Shown: in pieces, positions 47,006-55,383 of the stretch | Position numbering within the stretch: the first letter of the stretch is position 1 | How the letters are laid out: every line of letters starts with the position of its first letter | Source: Bacteroidales bacterium | Lineage (GTDB): Bacteria > Bacteroidota > Bacteroidia > Bacteroidales > UBA932 | Direction of reading: 5' to 3' | Assembly: GCA_029098505.1 (NCBI GenBank) | Contig: JAQXOE010000024.1 | Span: 62,001 to 126,000, forward strand | Length of the DNA: 64,000 nt | Notes under the pieces: generated by a model | The model's database searches: none | Seen by the model: only the letters and a program-made list of their open reading frames with translations | Told to the model about the DNA's origin: nothing | Translations under genes and position numbers: made by a program

Positions 47006-47906
47006 GGTCCCCTCTACACTGAAAATCGGAGCAATTGCTCTGGCGTTTCTCATTATTGGCTATCAGGCTGCTCTGTTCATACGCAGCGCAGCGGAAATGG
47101 AGATAGTCAGCCATAGGGACAATCCGGATACGGTATATGTAATTGACAGGAAACTCGCAGCAGATTTGCTGGGAGAAGAGAAGTTTAGTTCACAGCAGGA
47201 AGAAAAGGGCTTTGGACCAGAAGGCAAAGGTCCGGACTTAGTCGTCAGAAAAAACTCGCAGCACAGTCCTAAAGCAGAAGCCATACACGAAGCTGTTGCC
47301 CCGAAGAAAGTGGAGAGCTTCGATTTCGATCCCAATACTGTCAGTCTTGAAGCCTTGGTCAGCTTGGGCTTCAGTAAAAAACAGGCCCAGGCTATAATCA
47401 ATTACAGGGAGAAGGGAGGACGCTTCAAAAGAGCGGAAGATTTTGCCAAATCATATGTGGTCCAGGATAGTGTTTTCAATAGGCTGAAAGACCATATCAA
47501 AATCCCTAAAGTGGACATAAACAGGGCTGATTCCGCCGCCTTTGATGCTCTTCCCGGAATAGGGCCGTATTTCGCTGCAAAGATGCTGGAATACCGGGAG
47601 AAATTGGGGTCATACTCATATCCCGAGCAACTTATGGACATATACAATTTCGGTGAGGACCGCTACAGGGCTTTGGAAGATTTAATCTTTGCCGGGGAGG
47701 CTGAGCCTTATGGACTATGGAGCCTGCCGGAAGAAGAGCTGGCCAAGCACCCGTATATAGGCAAATATGCTGCACACGGTATTGTTCTCTTCCGGGAGAA
47801 CAGTGACAAATCATTATGGACAGTCGAAGCCCTGATAAATTCCAATGTCCTGGATAAGGATAAGGGTGCAAAACTGGCCAAGTGCCGCATCGAAACAGTC
47901 CGTTGA
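46974..47906 (+). CDS. Helix-hairpin-helix (ComEA-like) membrane-anchored protein
   Basis: About 310 residues: a basic N-terminus, one membrane helix (IGAIALAFLIIGYQAALFI), a linker, and two or three helix-hairpin-helix units such as VDINRADSAAFDALPGIGPY and SLEALVSLGFSKKQAQAIIN. This layout is that of ComEA-like DNA-binding proteins or of Bacteroidetes HhH proteins of unknown role. I take GTG at 46974, which has GGAGGAAG 4 bases upstream, over a TTG at 46956; either start overlaps rsmI by over 30 bases. It could take part in DNA uptake or repair, but there is no competence cluster here. Confidence 0.8.
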   Translation: MGKKKAKEDHRVPSTLKIGAIALAFLIIGYQAALFIRSAAEMEIVSHRDNPDTVYVIDRKLAADLLGEEKFSSQQEEKGFGPEGKGPDLVVRKNSQHSPKAEAIHEAVAPKKVESFDFDPNTVSLEALVSLGFSKKQAQAIINYREKGGRFKRAEDFAKSYVVQDSVFNRLKDHIKIPKVDINRADSAAFDALPGIGPYFAAKMLEYREKLGSYSYPEQLMDIYNFGEDRYRALEDLIFAGEAEPYGLWSLPEEELAKHPYIGKYAAHGIVLFRENSDKSLWTVEALINSNVLDKDKGAKLAKCRIETVR

Positions 47907-47977
47907 CTCTATGAGCGCCTGACAGTCAGCAGGGACCGCTTGAGTCGACGCCCGGAGACAACAAGACATAAAGAAAG

Positions 47978-48016
47978 AGGATGACCTCAAAGTCCAGATG
48001 GACTGTTTGGTCATCC
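47978..48016. terminator. Two-part hairpin between the HhH gene and rpmH
   Basis: Outer stem of 8 bp (47979-47986 with 48009-48016), internal loop, inner 5-bp stem (47991-47995 with 48000-48004). A T-rich tract follows on the plus strand and a shorter one on the minus strand, so it may serve both converging transcripts. Confidence 0.6.
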
Positions 48017-48047
48017 CCCTTTCGATTTTTCTGGCAGCAGTGTCAGA

Positions 48048-48200
48048 CTACCATCTGTCTTCTGATGAGACGGTAAGTTTCTTGCGACCGTGGCGACGGC
48101 GTGAAGCCAATACGCGACGACCGTTAGCTGAGCTCATACGCTCACGAAAACCGTGCTTGTTGACACGCTTGCGGTTTGAAGGCTGGTATGTTCTTTTCAT
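48048..48200 (-). CDS. rpmH: 50S ribosomal protein L34
   Basis: A 50-codon gene. The translation begins [19 protein letters not shown], continues with [20 protein letters not shown] and ends [10 protein letters not shown], an unmistakable L34: short, very basic, with the conserved RTYQPS and HGFR...RR core. It has its own promoter with a -33 and -7 box about 50 bases upstream and a hairpin downstream. rnpA, its neighbour in many bacteria, is not adjacent. Confidence 0.97.
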   Translation of the reverse strand: MKRTYQPSNRKRVNKHGFRERMSSANGRRVLASRRRHGRKKLTVSSEDRW

Positions 48201-48251
48201 ATCTTGTTTATTTATATTATTCGAAACTACCTATTTTGGTCAATAGGACTG

Positions 48252-48283
48252 CAAATTTAGTTATTTCCTATTTGAATGACAAA
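48252..48283 (-). promoter_or_regulatory. rpmH promoter (TTTG / TAAATTTG)
   Basis: Minus strand: TTTG at 48283-48280, 20 bases, TAAATTTG at 48259-48252, inside the 3' end of rsmG. The leader to the rpmH ATG is about 45 bases. Confidence 0.75.
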
Positions 48284-48907
48284 TTTTTCTTTAAAATAAT
48301 CGTCATTAAGCCAGGAATCTATCCTCCACGTACTTATGCAGCCCTTCTTCAAGCCCTGTTTTTCCATAAGGACGGAAATCTCCTCATTGACATCGCCTCC
48401 CTTGAGATAGAAAATACTACCGCTGAACTTGCCCTTCACCCAAGGATAGAAATTCTCCAAAGAAGTCACCGCCCTGGAGACCACATAGTCGTAACTCTCC
48501 TGCAATGATTCAGCACGTGCATTGACTGTAAGTACATTCTCGAGTCCCAGTGCTTCAGATACTCCGGCAGCCACCTTGACCTTCTTTCCTATGCTGTCAC
48601 AGAGAGTAAAACTGCATTCCGGATGCAATATCGCCAGAGGGATGCCGGGAAAGCCGCCTCCGGTACCCAGATCAAGAACCTTGACACCATCCGTAGGACA
48701 AGACATTCGTTTCCAATAGCTGGAAATGCATAGCGAATGGAGTACGTGATGGTCGTAGATACCGTCCATATCCTTGCGGGAAATCACATTGATCTTGGCG
48801 TTCCACTCACGATATAATGCATCCAGGGCACTGAAACGCTCGAGCTGGAGTTCAGTGATTCCGGGAAACTCAGCCGTCACTATTGTCTTGAATTCTTCAA
48901 AAGTCAT
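48257..48907 (-). CDS. rsmG: 16S rRNA (guanine(527)-N7)-methyltransferase
   Basis: Methylates G527 of 16S rRNA in the decoding region. The SAM-binding core is VLDLGTGGGFPGIPLAIL followed by CSFTLCDSIGKKVKVAAGV and the helix after it, which together define the RsmG family. Length 216 fits. It is the third gene after polA and the sigma-factor gene (6-base gap). The rpmH promoter lies within its last codons. Confidence 0.95.
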   Translation of the reverse strand: MTFEEFKTIVTAEFPGITELQLERFSALDALYREWNAKINVISRKDMDGIYDHHVLHSLCISSYWKRMSCPTDGVKVLDLGTGGGFPGIPLAILHPECSFTLCDSIGKKVKVAAGVSEALGLENVLTVNARAESLQESYDYVVSRAVTSLENFYPWVKGKFSGSIFYLKGGDVNEEISVLMEKQGLKKGCISTWRIDSWLNDDYFKEKFVIQIGNN

Positions 48908-48913
48908 ATCCAG

Positions 48914-49510
48914 TTAATTTTCTTCTTCCTCCTCGCGCATATTGTCAATGAGAACCTTCGCGCGACGTATGCGTGTTCGTACCGTATTCAGCTGCATATC
49001 GAGTTCCTGAGCAATTTCCTTATACTGCAGTCCCTCTATCATCCTCTTCCTGGCCACCTCTCGGTACAATAGGGGCAGCCTCTCGATATAGTTCTGGGTT
49101 TCCTCCCTGTTCTCATTTCTGATTATCGACTCCAAAGGGCTGGCATCCTGGTCTGGCAGTCCGGCGGCCACCGAACCCTGCTTCGTCTCATCATCGAAGG
49201 ACACGACCACATTGCGCAAGCGGTCCTCCTGTTCGAGAAGATCTATCGCAGTATTCCTGGCTATGGTCCTAAGCCAGGTGATAAACTGGCTTTTATCCGG
49301 ATCATAAGAGCCGATCTGACGGAAGGCCTTTTCAAAACTGCGGCTGCAAATGTCATCCACAAACAGGTCGTCCAGATTCGGAAGCCACTTCCTTATAAAC
49401 TGGCGAAGGGAATCTATATACATATCCCAGAGCGCCGTGAAGGCTGTTCCATTGCCATCAACAGCCTGCCTGATAAGTTCATTAATGTGATTCGAGCCAA
49501 TTTGTTCCAT
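48914..49510 (-). CDS. Sigma-70 family RNA polymerase sigma factor (ECF-like)
   Basis: 198 residues with region 2 (SRSFEKAFRQIGSYDPDKSQ, then FITWLRTIARNTAIDLLEQE) and region 4 (LPLLYREVARKRMIEGLQYK and EIAQELDMQLNTVRTRIRRA). The spacer between them is short, as in ECF sigma factors. No anti-sigma factor gene is adjacent; the gene overlaps the 3' end of polA by 29 bases, so its expression is tied to polA. Its targets are unknown. Confidence 0.9.
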   Translation of the reverse strand: MEQIGSNHINELIRQAVDGNGTAFTALWDMYIDSLRQFIRKWLPNLDDLFVDDICSRSFEKAFRQIGSYDPDKSQFITWLRTIARNTAIDLLEQEDRLRNVVVSFDDETKQGSVAAGLPDQDASPLESIIRNENREETQNYIERLPLLYREVARKRMIEGLQYKEIAQELDMQLNTVRTRIRRAKVLIDNMREEEEEN

Positions 49511-52133
49511 AATTGCACTCCACTGTTAAAGGTATTGACAATTCAAGCACGTGCTCCATTTCCTGTACGACCAGAGCCTGCATCCTCTCCAGTTCATCCT
49601 TCCTCACCTCGAATAGAAGTTCATCGTGAATCTGAAGCACCATACGGCTCTTCATTCCCTCAGCAGCCATTCGTCTGTCTATAGCGATCATCGCAAGTTT
49701 GATGATATCCGCCGATGTGCCCTGAATCGGAGCGTTGACTGCATTCCTTTCAGCATTCGCGCGCACAGTTGCGTTGTGCGAAGTAATATCAGGCACATAG
49801 CGCCTCCTTCCGAAGAGAGTCTCCACATAGCCGCATTCCCGCGCCGACTCGAGGGTATTGTCAATGAAAATGCGTATGGCCGGGAAGGAATTGAAATAGT
49901 CATCGATTATCTTTCCCGCCTCCTTCCTGGAGCACCTTAGCCTCTGCGCGAGTCCGAAGGTCGAGATTCCGTACATTATTCCGAAATTGGCAGTCTTTGC
50001 CACCCTTCTCTGCTCGGGACTCACCTCACCTATAGGAACGGAGAAAATCTTGGAAGCCGTGGCCGCGTGCACATCCTGTCCCTCCCTGAAAGCGTGAATC
50101 AAGTGACTGTCGCAGCTCAAATGAGCCATAATACGCAACTCTATCTGTGAATAATCCGCTGACATAATCACCGAATCAGCATCGGAAGCAACAAAAGCCC
50201 TGCGTATCTCCTTGCCCCTTTCAGTCCTTATCGGGATGTTCTGAAGGTTAGGATTCGATGAAGACAAGCGTCCGGTAGAAGTAAGGGCTTGATTGAAGGT
50301 AGTATGGATACGACCGTCCCGTGCAGAGATATAGCCCGGGAAAGGTTCTATATAGGTTGAGAGCAATTTCTTCGCGGCCCTGTACTCGAGGATTTCATTC
50401 ACAATAGGACTCCTGTCGGCAATGGACAGGAGCGTTTCCTCATCCGTTGACCAATTGCCACCTTTCGACTTCTTGGCCTTAGGGTCGAGCTTCATCTTCT
50501 CGAACAGCACCTCGCCCACCTGCTTTGGAGACGCCACATTCAGAGCAGCTTCGTCCGCGATTCTCCTGACCTCCGCCTCGTGCATTTTCACTTCTTCCCT
50601 AAGCCTGTCTGCAAAAGAAGCCAGGGAAGCAATATCCAGCTTCACTCCATTGCGCTCCATCCTGCCAAGAACAGCTATGAGCGGTTCCTCGATTTCATCA
50701 TAAAGCTTTGTCAATGAAGCAGCAGTCATCTCCGCCTCAAGCTTGGGTGCGAGCGCGAGCATCAGAGCACATTCGCGGAAACGGTCATTGCCGCCAGCGT
50801 CTTCAGGCTCCACTGCATCGAAAAGAGTGGCTGGAACACTATCAGAGCCCTCCGACTGCAGTTGCAGGGGCTGATTAAGATAGGTCGATGTCAATATATC
50901 CAGAGAGTGGCTGCGCTCAGGATTGATGAGATAATGCATCAGTTCAATATCCAGCAAGCGCCCCTCCAAGCATATTCCGCAATTGGCAAGGCGGTTCAAC
51001 TGAAGTTTGATGCCATACCCGGCCTTTGCCACGGAAGCATCCGACAACAGTTCCTTGAACTGCTCAGCTCCGCCTCTTGCGCAATGGAAAGAGCGGCCTG
51101 CCGAAGTCGCGACAATCAGAGATCTGACAGGAGCGTATATTCCCTCTCCTTCCGCCTCAACGAGGAAAGAGCACAGACCTGAAGCCTTGGCCTCAGATAT
51201 TGCTCGTTTGCAGTCAATCTCCTCATACACAAAGTCTTCCTCCGGCCTTTCCGTCTCAGTACGGATATGACTGATGAAGCGTTTGAGGGAATTGAACTCA
51301 TATTTTTCAAAGATATCGGCTATTTCAGGCTTATAGGCATTGTCCAAGAGCATATCCTCCTTGGTGGTAGCCAGAGGGATATCGGTCTTAATGGTGACAA
51401 GTTCCTTGCTAAGCGCGATATGATCCCTTGCAGCCTCAAACATAGCCTGCTGTTTCGCGCTCAGTTCGCCGAGGTGTTCATATATGGATTCCACGCTGCC
51501 ATACTTGGCCACGAGCTTGCCTGCACCGACCTCTCCTACGCCCTTGACTCCGGGGACATTGTCAGCGGTATCACCACAAAGGGTAAGCATATCTATCACC
51601 TGAACAGGCTTTGAAATCCCATATTTAGCGCAAATGGCAGCACTGTCAATAATCTCATTGTCCGAACCGGACTTCCCAGGCTTATATTGGAAAATGTGCG
51701 GGGCAATAAGCTGGCCATAATCCTTGTCCGGAGTCACCATATAAACATCCAGGTCCTCCTCAGCCGAACGTCTGGCCATAGAACCGATAACGTCGTCAGC
51801 CTCGAATCCGCTTTCCATAAGAACCGGAATATTGAGTGCAGAGCATATCTGCATCAGAGGCTCCAGAGCGTCAATGACCAATTGGGGTGTTTCCGCCCTG
51901 TTGGCCTTATACTCAGGGTACAGCTGATTGCGGAAAGTACCTCCGGGAGGGTCGAAAGCTACGGCCAGATGGGTCGGCTTCTCCCTCTCCACCATCTCGA
52001 GGAGATACTTGGTAAAACCGAATAGAATCGATGTATCCACGCCTTTGGAATTGATCATAGGACGCCTCAGAAAGGCGTAGTACATCTTGAAAACCAAGGC
52101 GTGACCGTCTATAAGAAATAATTTTCCGTTCAT
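49482..52133 (-). CDS. polA: DNA polymerase I, proofreading site apparently degenerate
   Basis: 883-residue polymerase for gap filling and primer removal. The N-terminal 5'-3' nuclease is intact (FEADDVIGSMARR near 110-122, DNVPGVKGVGEVGAGKL near 191-207). The polymerase domain has LSSSNPNLQNIPIRTERGK, SADYSQIELRIMAHLS, RRVAKTANFGIMYG and LQIHDELLFEV. The middle 3'-5' exonuclease domain keeps the fold-like pattern, but catalytic acids are missing: FDTE-type motif I reads FLVE (near 323-326), the Asp of motif II is replaced in GIKLQLNRL (near 374-382), and motif III is replaced by RFRECALMLALA. The start is secure and follows a -7 box by only 7 bases. Confidence 0.96.
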   Translation of the reverse strand: MNGKLFLIDGHALVFKMYYAFLRRPMINSKGVDTSILFGFTKYLLEMVEREKPTHLAVAFDPPGGTFRNQLYPEYKANRAETPQLVIDALEPLMQICSALNIPVLMESGFEADDVIGSMARRSAEEDLDVYMVTPDKDYGQLIAPHIFQYKPGKSGSDNEIIDSAAICAKYGISKPVQVIDMLTLCGDTADNVPGVKGVGEVGAGKLVAKYGSVESIYEHLGELSAKQQAMFEAARDHIALSKELVTIKTDIPLATTKEDMLLDNAYKPEIADIFEKYEFNSLKRFISHIRTETERPEEDFVYEEIDCKRAISEAKASGLCSFLVEAEGEGIYAPVRSLIVATSAGRSFHCARGGAEQFKELLSDASVAKAGYGIKLQLNRLANCGICLEGRLLDIELMHYLINPERSHSLDILTSTYLNQPLQLQSEGSDSVPATLFDAVEPEDAGGNDRFRECALMLALAPKLEAEMTAASLTKLYDEIEEPLIAVLGRMERNGVKLDIASLASFADRLREEVKMHEAEVRRIADEAALNVASPKQVGEVLFEKMKLDPKAKKSKGGNWSTDEETLLSIADRSPIVNEILEYRAAKKLLSTYIEPFPGYISARDGRIHTTFNQALTSTGRLSSSNPNLQNIPIRTERGKEIRRAFVASDADSVIMSADYSQIELRIMAHLSCDSHLIHAFREGQDVHAATASKIFSVPIGEVSPEQRRVAKTANFGIMYGISTFGLAQRLRCSRKEAGKIIDDYFNSFPAIRIFIDNTLESARECGYVETLFGRRRYVPDITSHNATVRANAERNAVNAPIQGTSADIIKLAMIAIDRRMAAEGMKSRMVLQIHDELLFEVRKDELERMQALVVQEMEHVLELSIPLTVECNYGTNWLESH

Positions 52134-52140
52134 ACAAATT

Positions 52141-52148
52141 CAAAGTTA
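52141..52148 (-). promoter_or_regulatory. -7 box TAACTTTG for polA
   Basis: TAACTTTG on the minus strand, 7 bases before the polA ATG. Confidence 0.55.
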
Positions 52149-52161
52149 CCCTTTTTCACTG

Positions 52162-52194
52162 AAAAAAGTTTCATTTCAAGCAAAAAAAGTTTCA
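52162..52194. repeat. Direct repeat upstream of polA
   Basis: AAAAAAGTTTCA at 52162-52173 and 52183-52194 (period 21 bases), between the polA -7 box and the end of the ABC ATPase gene. It might be an upstream promoter element or binding site. Confidence 0.4.
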
Positions 52195-52899
52195 CTTATT
52201 TATCTGTTTGAAGGCCCTGCCCAAAGCGGAAATCTTTTCCCGGTCCCCGCAGCCAGAAAGACAGACGGAGCCCTCCGAAGAAATCGAAAGCACGCGGTCC
52301 GAATACTTCATTGCAGCATATATGTCGTGGGATGAGAACAGCACCGTAAGACCGTGACTGTGAGCCAGGTCGGAAATGGTTTCAAGTAAGGCTGAACTGG
52401 CGTCCACATCCAGAAAAGCGCTCGGCTCATCGAGAAGAAGCAAGCCCGCAGAAATCCCGTTGCCGGCAGTAACAAGACGTGCCAGGGCCGATGCCACGCA
52501 GACCTTCTGAAACTCTCCGTCGCTGAGCGTGCTTATGTCGCGGTCCGCCAATTCGAGGATACAGAGCAATTCCATTGCCCTGAAACTCCTTCCCGCGGCC
52601 GCAGCGTCAAAGCTCACGCCCCAACGAGTCTCCCTGGCAGAGGAGGTATTGAGGAAATCCAGGACACTGAAACCCTTTACCCTTATCGTTCCGGTAGGAA
52701 CGAAGATGCTGCCGGCACTGCAATGAAAAGAGCCTTTCATAGCCCTCTGCATTCCCGCAAGCGTTCTCAGCAGGCTGCTCTTTCCTGAACCGTTGCGGCC
52801 TGCTATCAGCACACATTCCCCGTCCTCCAGCCGCAGCGAGAACTCCCGGATCAAGACATTTTCACCGTATCCTATTGACAATGAATCAATTTCAAGCAT
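52192..52899 (-). CDS. ABC transporter ATP-binding protein, FecE/BtuD-like
   Basis: ATPase for the iron-siderophore/cobalamin-type permease encoded 2 bases upstream. Walker A AGRNGSGKSSLLRTLAG near 33-49, signature LSDGEFQKVCVASALARL, Walker B LLLLDEPSAFLDVD, H-loop SSHD. Length 235. The signature LSDGE differs from the usual LSGGE but is common in this group. Substrate (Fe-siderophore, heme or B12) unknown. Confidence 0.9.
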   Translation of the reverse strand: MLEIDSLSIGYGENVLIREFSLRLEDGECVLIAGRNGSGKSSLLRTLAGMQRAMKGSFHCSAGSIFVPTGTIRVKGFSVLDFLNTSSARETRWGVSFDAAAAGRSFRAMELLCILELADRDISTLSDGEFQKVCVASALARLVTAGNGISAGLLLLDEPSAFLDVDASSALLETISDLAHSHGLTVLFSSHDIYAAMKYSDRVLSISSEGSVCLSGCGDREKISALGRAFKQINK

Positions 52900-52901
52900 T
52901 T

Positions 52902-53885
52902 TTACTCATTCCCCCTTAAACTGCGCAATATTATTATGAATACCACCGGCAGGCCTACGACTGCCATTGCGCTGCCCACCGGAATCGCGACAGGCAAATT
53001 GACCGAAAGTAAATCCGCTATCAAGGCAATGGACGAACCTGCAATAAGGCTCCCCGGCAGGACGCGTCCGTGAACACTGCTGCCCCAAGCCCATCTGGCG
53101 ATATGGGGGCCGGCGATTCCGACAAATCCCAAAGGTCCACAAAAAGCAGTAACCGCAGAACTCAGCAGGCAGGTGGACAACATAGCTGCAGCCCTTACTC
53201 TCTTGACATCCGCTCCCGCACTGAGGGCAAAGCTGTCACCGAAGAGCAGAAGGTCGAGGCCGTGCAGATTGCGGCAGCAAACAATGATTCCTATGGCGAT
53301 CATCGATGCCATTATGGCAAGTTGGGGCCAGGATACCGAGCTGAATGATCCGGCAGACCAGTTGTAAAAGAGCCTAAGGGCCTTGTCAGAGGACGAATAT
53401 TCGATTATCGAGGTGCAAGCGGAAAGGACATAGCCCACCATCACCCCAAAGATGAGAAGTGCATTTGCATTGTCAATGCGGGCGGAAAGCGCCAAAATCA
53501 GAAGAGTGACCACTGCTGAGGCGAGAAAGGCCGCTGCAGCCAGGGACAATCCCGACAAGGCGCCGGTATTCAATGCGTTAGGAAGGGCCGCCGTAACGAA
53601 GGCAGCAGCAAGGCTGGCACCGGCACTTACGCCCATAATATGCGGATCCGCAAGGGGATTGCGGAAAACAGCTTGCATCTGCAATCCGGACAGGGACAAA
53701 GCCGCACCACCCAAAAGGGCAGCAAGGGCTCTCGGAAGCCTCAGTTTCCAGAAAATCAGTTTCTGTGCATCGGAAGGATGGAGAAGGCTGACGGAGCTGT
53801 CGCCACTAAGCAGGTCGGAGACAAACAGGACAAGCAGCAGTATGATGCCGCAGCCATAGACCATAATCTTTCTGTTCCTCAGCAT
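52902..53885 (-). CDS. FecCD-family permease (iron-siderophore/cobalamin import)
   Basis: Inner-membrane permease of about ten helices, 327 residues. Family signatures: LRLPRALAALLGGAALSLSG, QAVFRNPLADPHIMGVSAGA and GPLGFVGIAGPHIARW. It pairs with the ATPase gene 2 bases downstream. No periplasmic binding protein is present in the window, so that partner must be encoded elsewhere. It follows a HAD phosphatase gene by 6 bases. Confidence 0.93.
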   Translation of the reverse strand: MLRNRKIMVYGCGIILLLVLFVSDLLSGDSSVSLLHPSDAQKLIFWKLRLPRALAALLGGAALSLSGLQMQAVFRNPLADPHIMGVSAGASLAAAFVTAALPNALNTGALSGLSLAAAAFLASAVVTLLILALSARIDNANALLIFGVMVGYVLSACTSIIEYSSSDKALRLFYNWSAGSFSSVSWPQLAIMASMIAIGIIVCCRNLHGLDLLLFGDSFALSAGADVKRVRAAAMLSTCLLSSAVTAFCGPLGFVGIAGPHIARWAWGSSVHGRVLPGSLIAGSSIALIADLLSVNLPVAIPVGSAMAVVGLPVVFIIILRSLRGNE

Positions 53886-53891
53886 AGAATG

Positions 53892-54722
53892 CTATTTCCG
53901 GCTTTCCGCCAGAAGCCTGCCAAATTCGGCAATGTTCTCCACAATCAAATCCGGATGCTCTGATGCAGATATAGCCATCTCAAGGCTTGTTTCACCCGAA
54001 AGAACGAGTACCCCGAAAGCCCCTGCATTCCTGGCCATAGCAATATCCGTATATATACGGTCGCCCACCATTGCGATTTCAGCGGGCTCCAAACCCTTCT
54101 GTTCCAATATATTGAGCAACATATTCGGATCAGGCTTGCCCAGGGTCACATCGGGTTTGCGTCCGGTCGCATATTCAATGCATTTGCATATTGAACCGCA
54201 ATCTACTAGTATGGTTCTCTGATCCGTCGGACATACCCTGTCAGGATTTGTAGCCAGATATGGAATGCCCTGGGACACCCACCAGGCTGCACGGCAAAGG
54301 CGGGGATACACCAAAGTCATATCGAAGGAAGCAACCACAATGTCCGGAACGTCGTCGGGATTATCCGTACTCTGCTCGAAACCCGCAGCCTCGAACTGGG
54401 ACTGCATCGATTCAGTGCCAAGGAGGAAGAGACGCTTCGCATCGGGATAGTGGCTGCGAATATAGTCAATCATCGCTATGGTAGTGGTATACATCTGTTC
54501 TGGCACAGCGTCAATGCCCATTCCGTGCAGTTTGTCAAGATAAGCATCAAGCGACTTGGTCGGATTGTTAGTCAAGAAGGAGTGGCTGACTCCTATGCTC
54601 CCGAGCCCCTCCAGGAAAGGGACAGTGAACGGGAAAAGCGTGTTGCTGAGGTATATGGTTCCGTCCATATCCAGGGCGACGTGCTTGATATTCGAGAGTT
54701 TGGTTTTAAGAACTGCGTCCAT
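53892..54722 (-). CDS. HAD-superfamily hydrolase, NagD-like (HAD-IIA)
   Basis: 276-residue phosphatase: motif I VALDMDGTIYLSN near 17-29, motif II in LTNNP, the later KPDPNMLLNILEQ and MVGDRIYTDIAMAR (motif IV). A cap between motifs II and III defines the NagD/p-nitrophenylphosphatase group. A longer open frame (to 55028) runs antisense to tadA and has no HAD-like residues, so the ATG at 54722 is the start. It is the first gene of a unit with the FecCD importer; the relation between them is not clear. Substrate unknown. Confidence 0.88.
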   Translation of the reverse strand: MDAVLKTKLSNIKHVALDMDGTIYLSNTLFPFTVPFLEGLGSIGVSHSFLTNNPTKSLDAYLDKLHGMGIDAVPEQMYTTTIAMIDYIRSHYPDAKRLFLLGTESMQSQFEAAGFEQSTDNPDDVPDIVVASFDMTLVYPRLCRAAWWVSQGIPYLATNPDRVCPTDQRTILVDCGSICKCIEYATGRKPDVTLGKPDPNMLLNILEQKGLEPAEIAMVGDRIYTDIAMARNAGAFGVLVLSGETSLEMAISASEHPDLIVENIAEFGRLLAESRK

Positions 54723-54838
54723 TTCGTTCAGTATTTGATTATCCCCGGGCAATTGAGCCTTGCGGGAATCTGTTCCCGGATGCGAAGATAGCAAATAAAA
54801 GCGAGGGAGCAAAAGTCCCCGCATTCGCGAAAGCTTGC

Positions 54839-54846
54839 TATATTTG
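54839..54846 (+). promoter_or_regulatory. -7 box TATATTTG for tadA
   Basis: TATATTTG, 23 bases before the ATG at 54870. The TTG at 54855 is too close to the box to be the start. Confidence 0.6.
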
Positions 54847-54869
54847 CAGCTCAATTGCAAAGAAAACAT

Positions 54870-55304
54870 ATGAGCACGGACGAAAAATACATCGAAGAAG
54901 CGCTGCGCGAAGCAAGGGCCGCTGAAGCCGAAGACGAAGTCCCTATCGGGGCGGTGGTGGTCTGCCGCGGAAGAATCATTGCCAAAGGGCACAATATGAC
55001 AGAGAGGCTGCACGATCCGACAGCCCACGCGGAGATGATTGCCATCACTTCAGCGACCGAAGCGATGGGAGGCAAATACCTGAACGATTGTTGTTTGTAC
55101 GTAACTGTCGAGCCTTGTCCTATGTGCGCTGCAGCAATGAACTGGGCGCAATTGGGACGGGTCGTTTATGGTGCGGCCGATCCGAAGCGTGGCTATACAC
55201 GTTTCTCTCCTTCCCTGCTCCATCCTAAAACGGAGGTCTGCAGTGGAGTAAAAGAGAATGAATGCTCTGAGATAGTGTCCGCATTCTTCAAGTCAAAGCG
55301 CTGA
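54870..55304 (+). CDS. tadA: tRNA-specific adenosine deaminase (A34 to inosine) family
   Basis: Zinc deaminase that makes inosine at the wobble position of tRNA-Arg(ACG). The cytidine/deoxycytidylate deaminase motifs are HAEMIAITSA (zinc His and proton-shuttle Glu) and VEPCPMCAAAMNWA (the two zinc Cys). The 144 residues begin MSTDEKYIEEALREARAA, a common TadA start; the frame can be extended to a TTG at 54855 but the promoter position argues against it. Guanine deaminase-like functions in this family are possible. Confidence 0.9.
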   Translation: MSTDEKYIEEALREARAAEAEDEVPIGAVVVCRGRIIAKGHNMTERLHDPTAHAEMIAITSATEAMGGKYLNDCCLYVTVEPCPMCAAAMNWAQLGRVVYGAADPKRGYTRFSPSLLHPKTEVCSGVKENECSEIVSAFFKSKR

Positions 55305-55322
55305 TAACTCAGCATAATTGCT

Positions 55323-55330
55323 TATATTTG
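55323..55330 (+). promoter_or_regulatory. -7 box TATATTTG for the GH3 gene
   Basis: TATATTTG, 53 bases before the ATG at 55384. Confidence 0.6.
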
Positions 55331-55383
55331 CGTGATTTGCATTTTAGCATACAATCTAACATAATCCAAATACCATTCATCAG

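Noticed and set aside
54723..55028. N-terminal extension of the HAD phosphatase
   Set aside because: It runs antisense to tadA and its promoter and contains no HAD-like residues; the ATG at 54722 gives a standard start.
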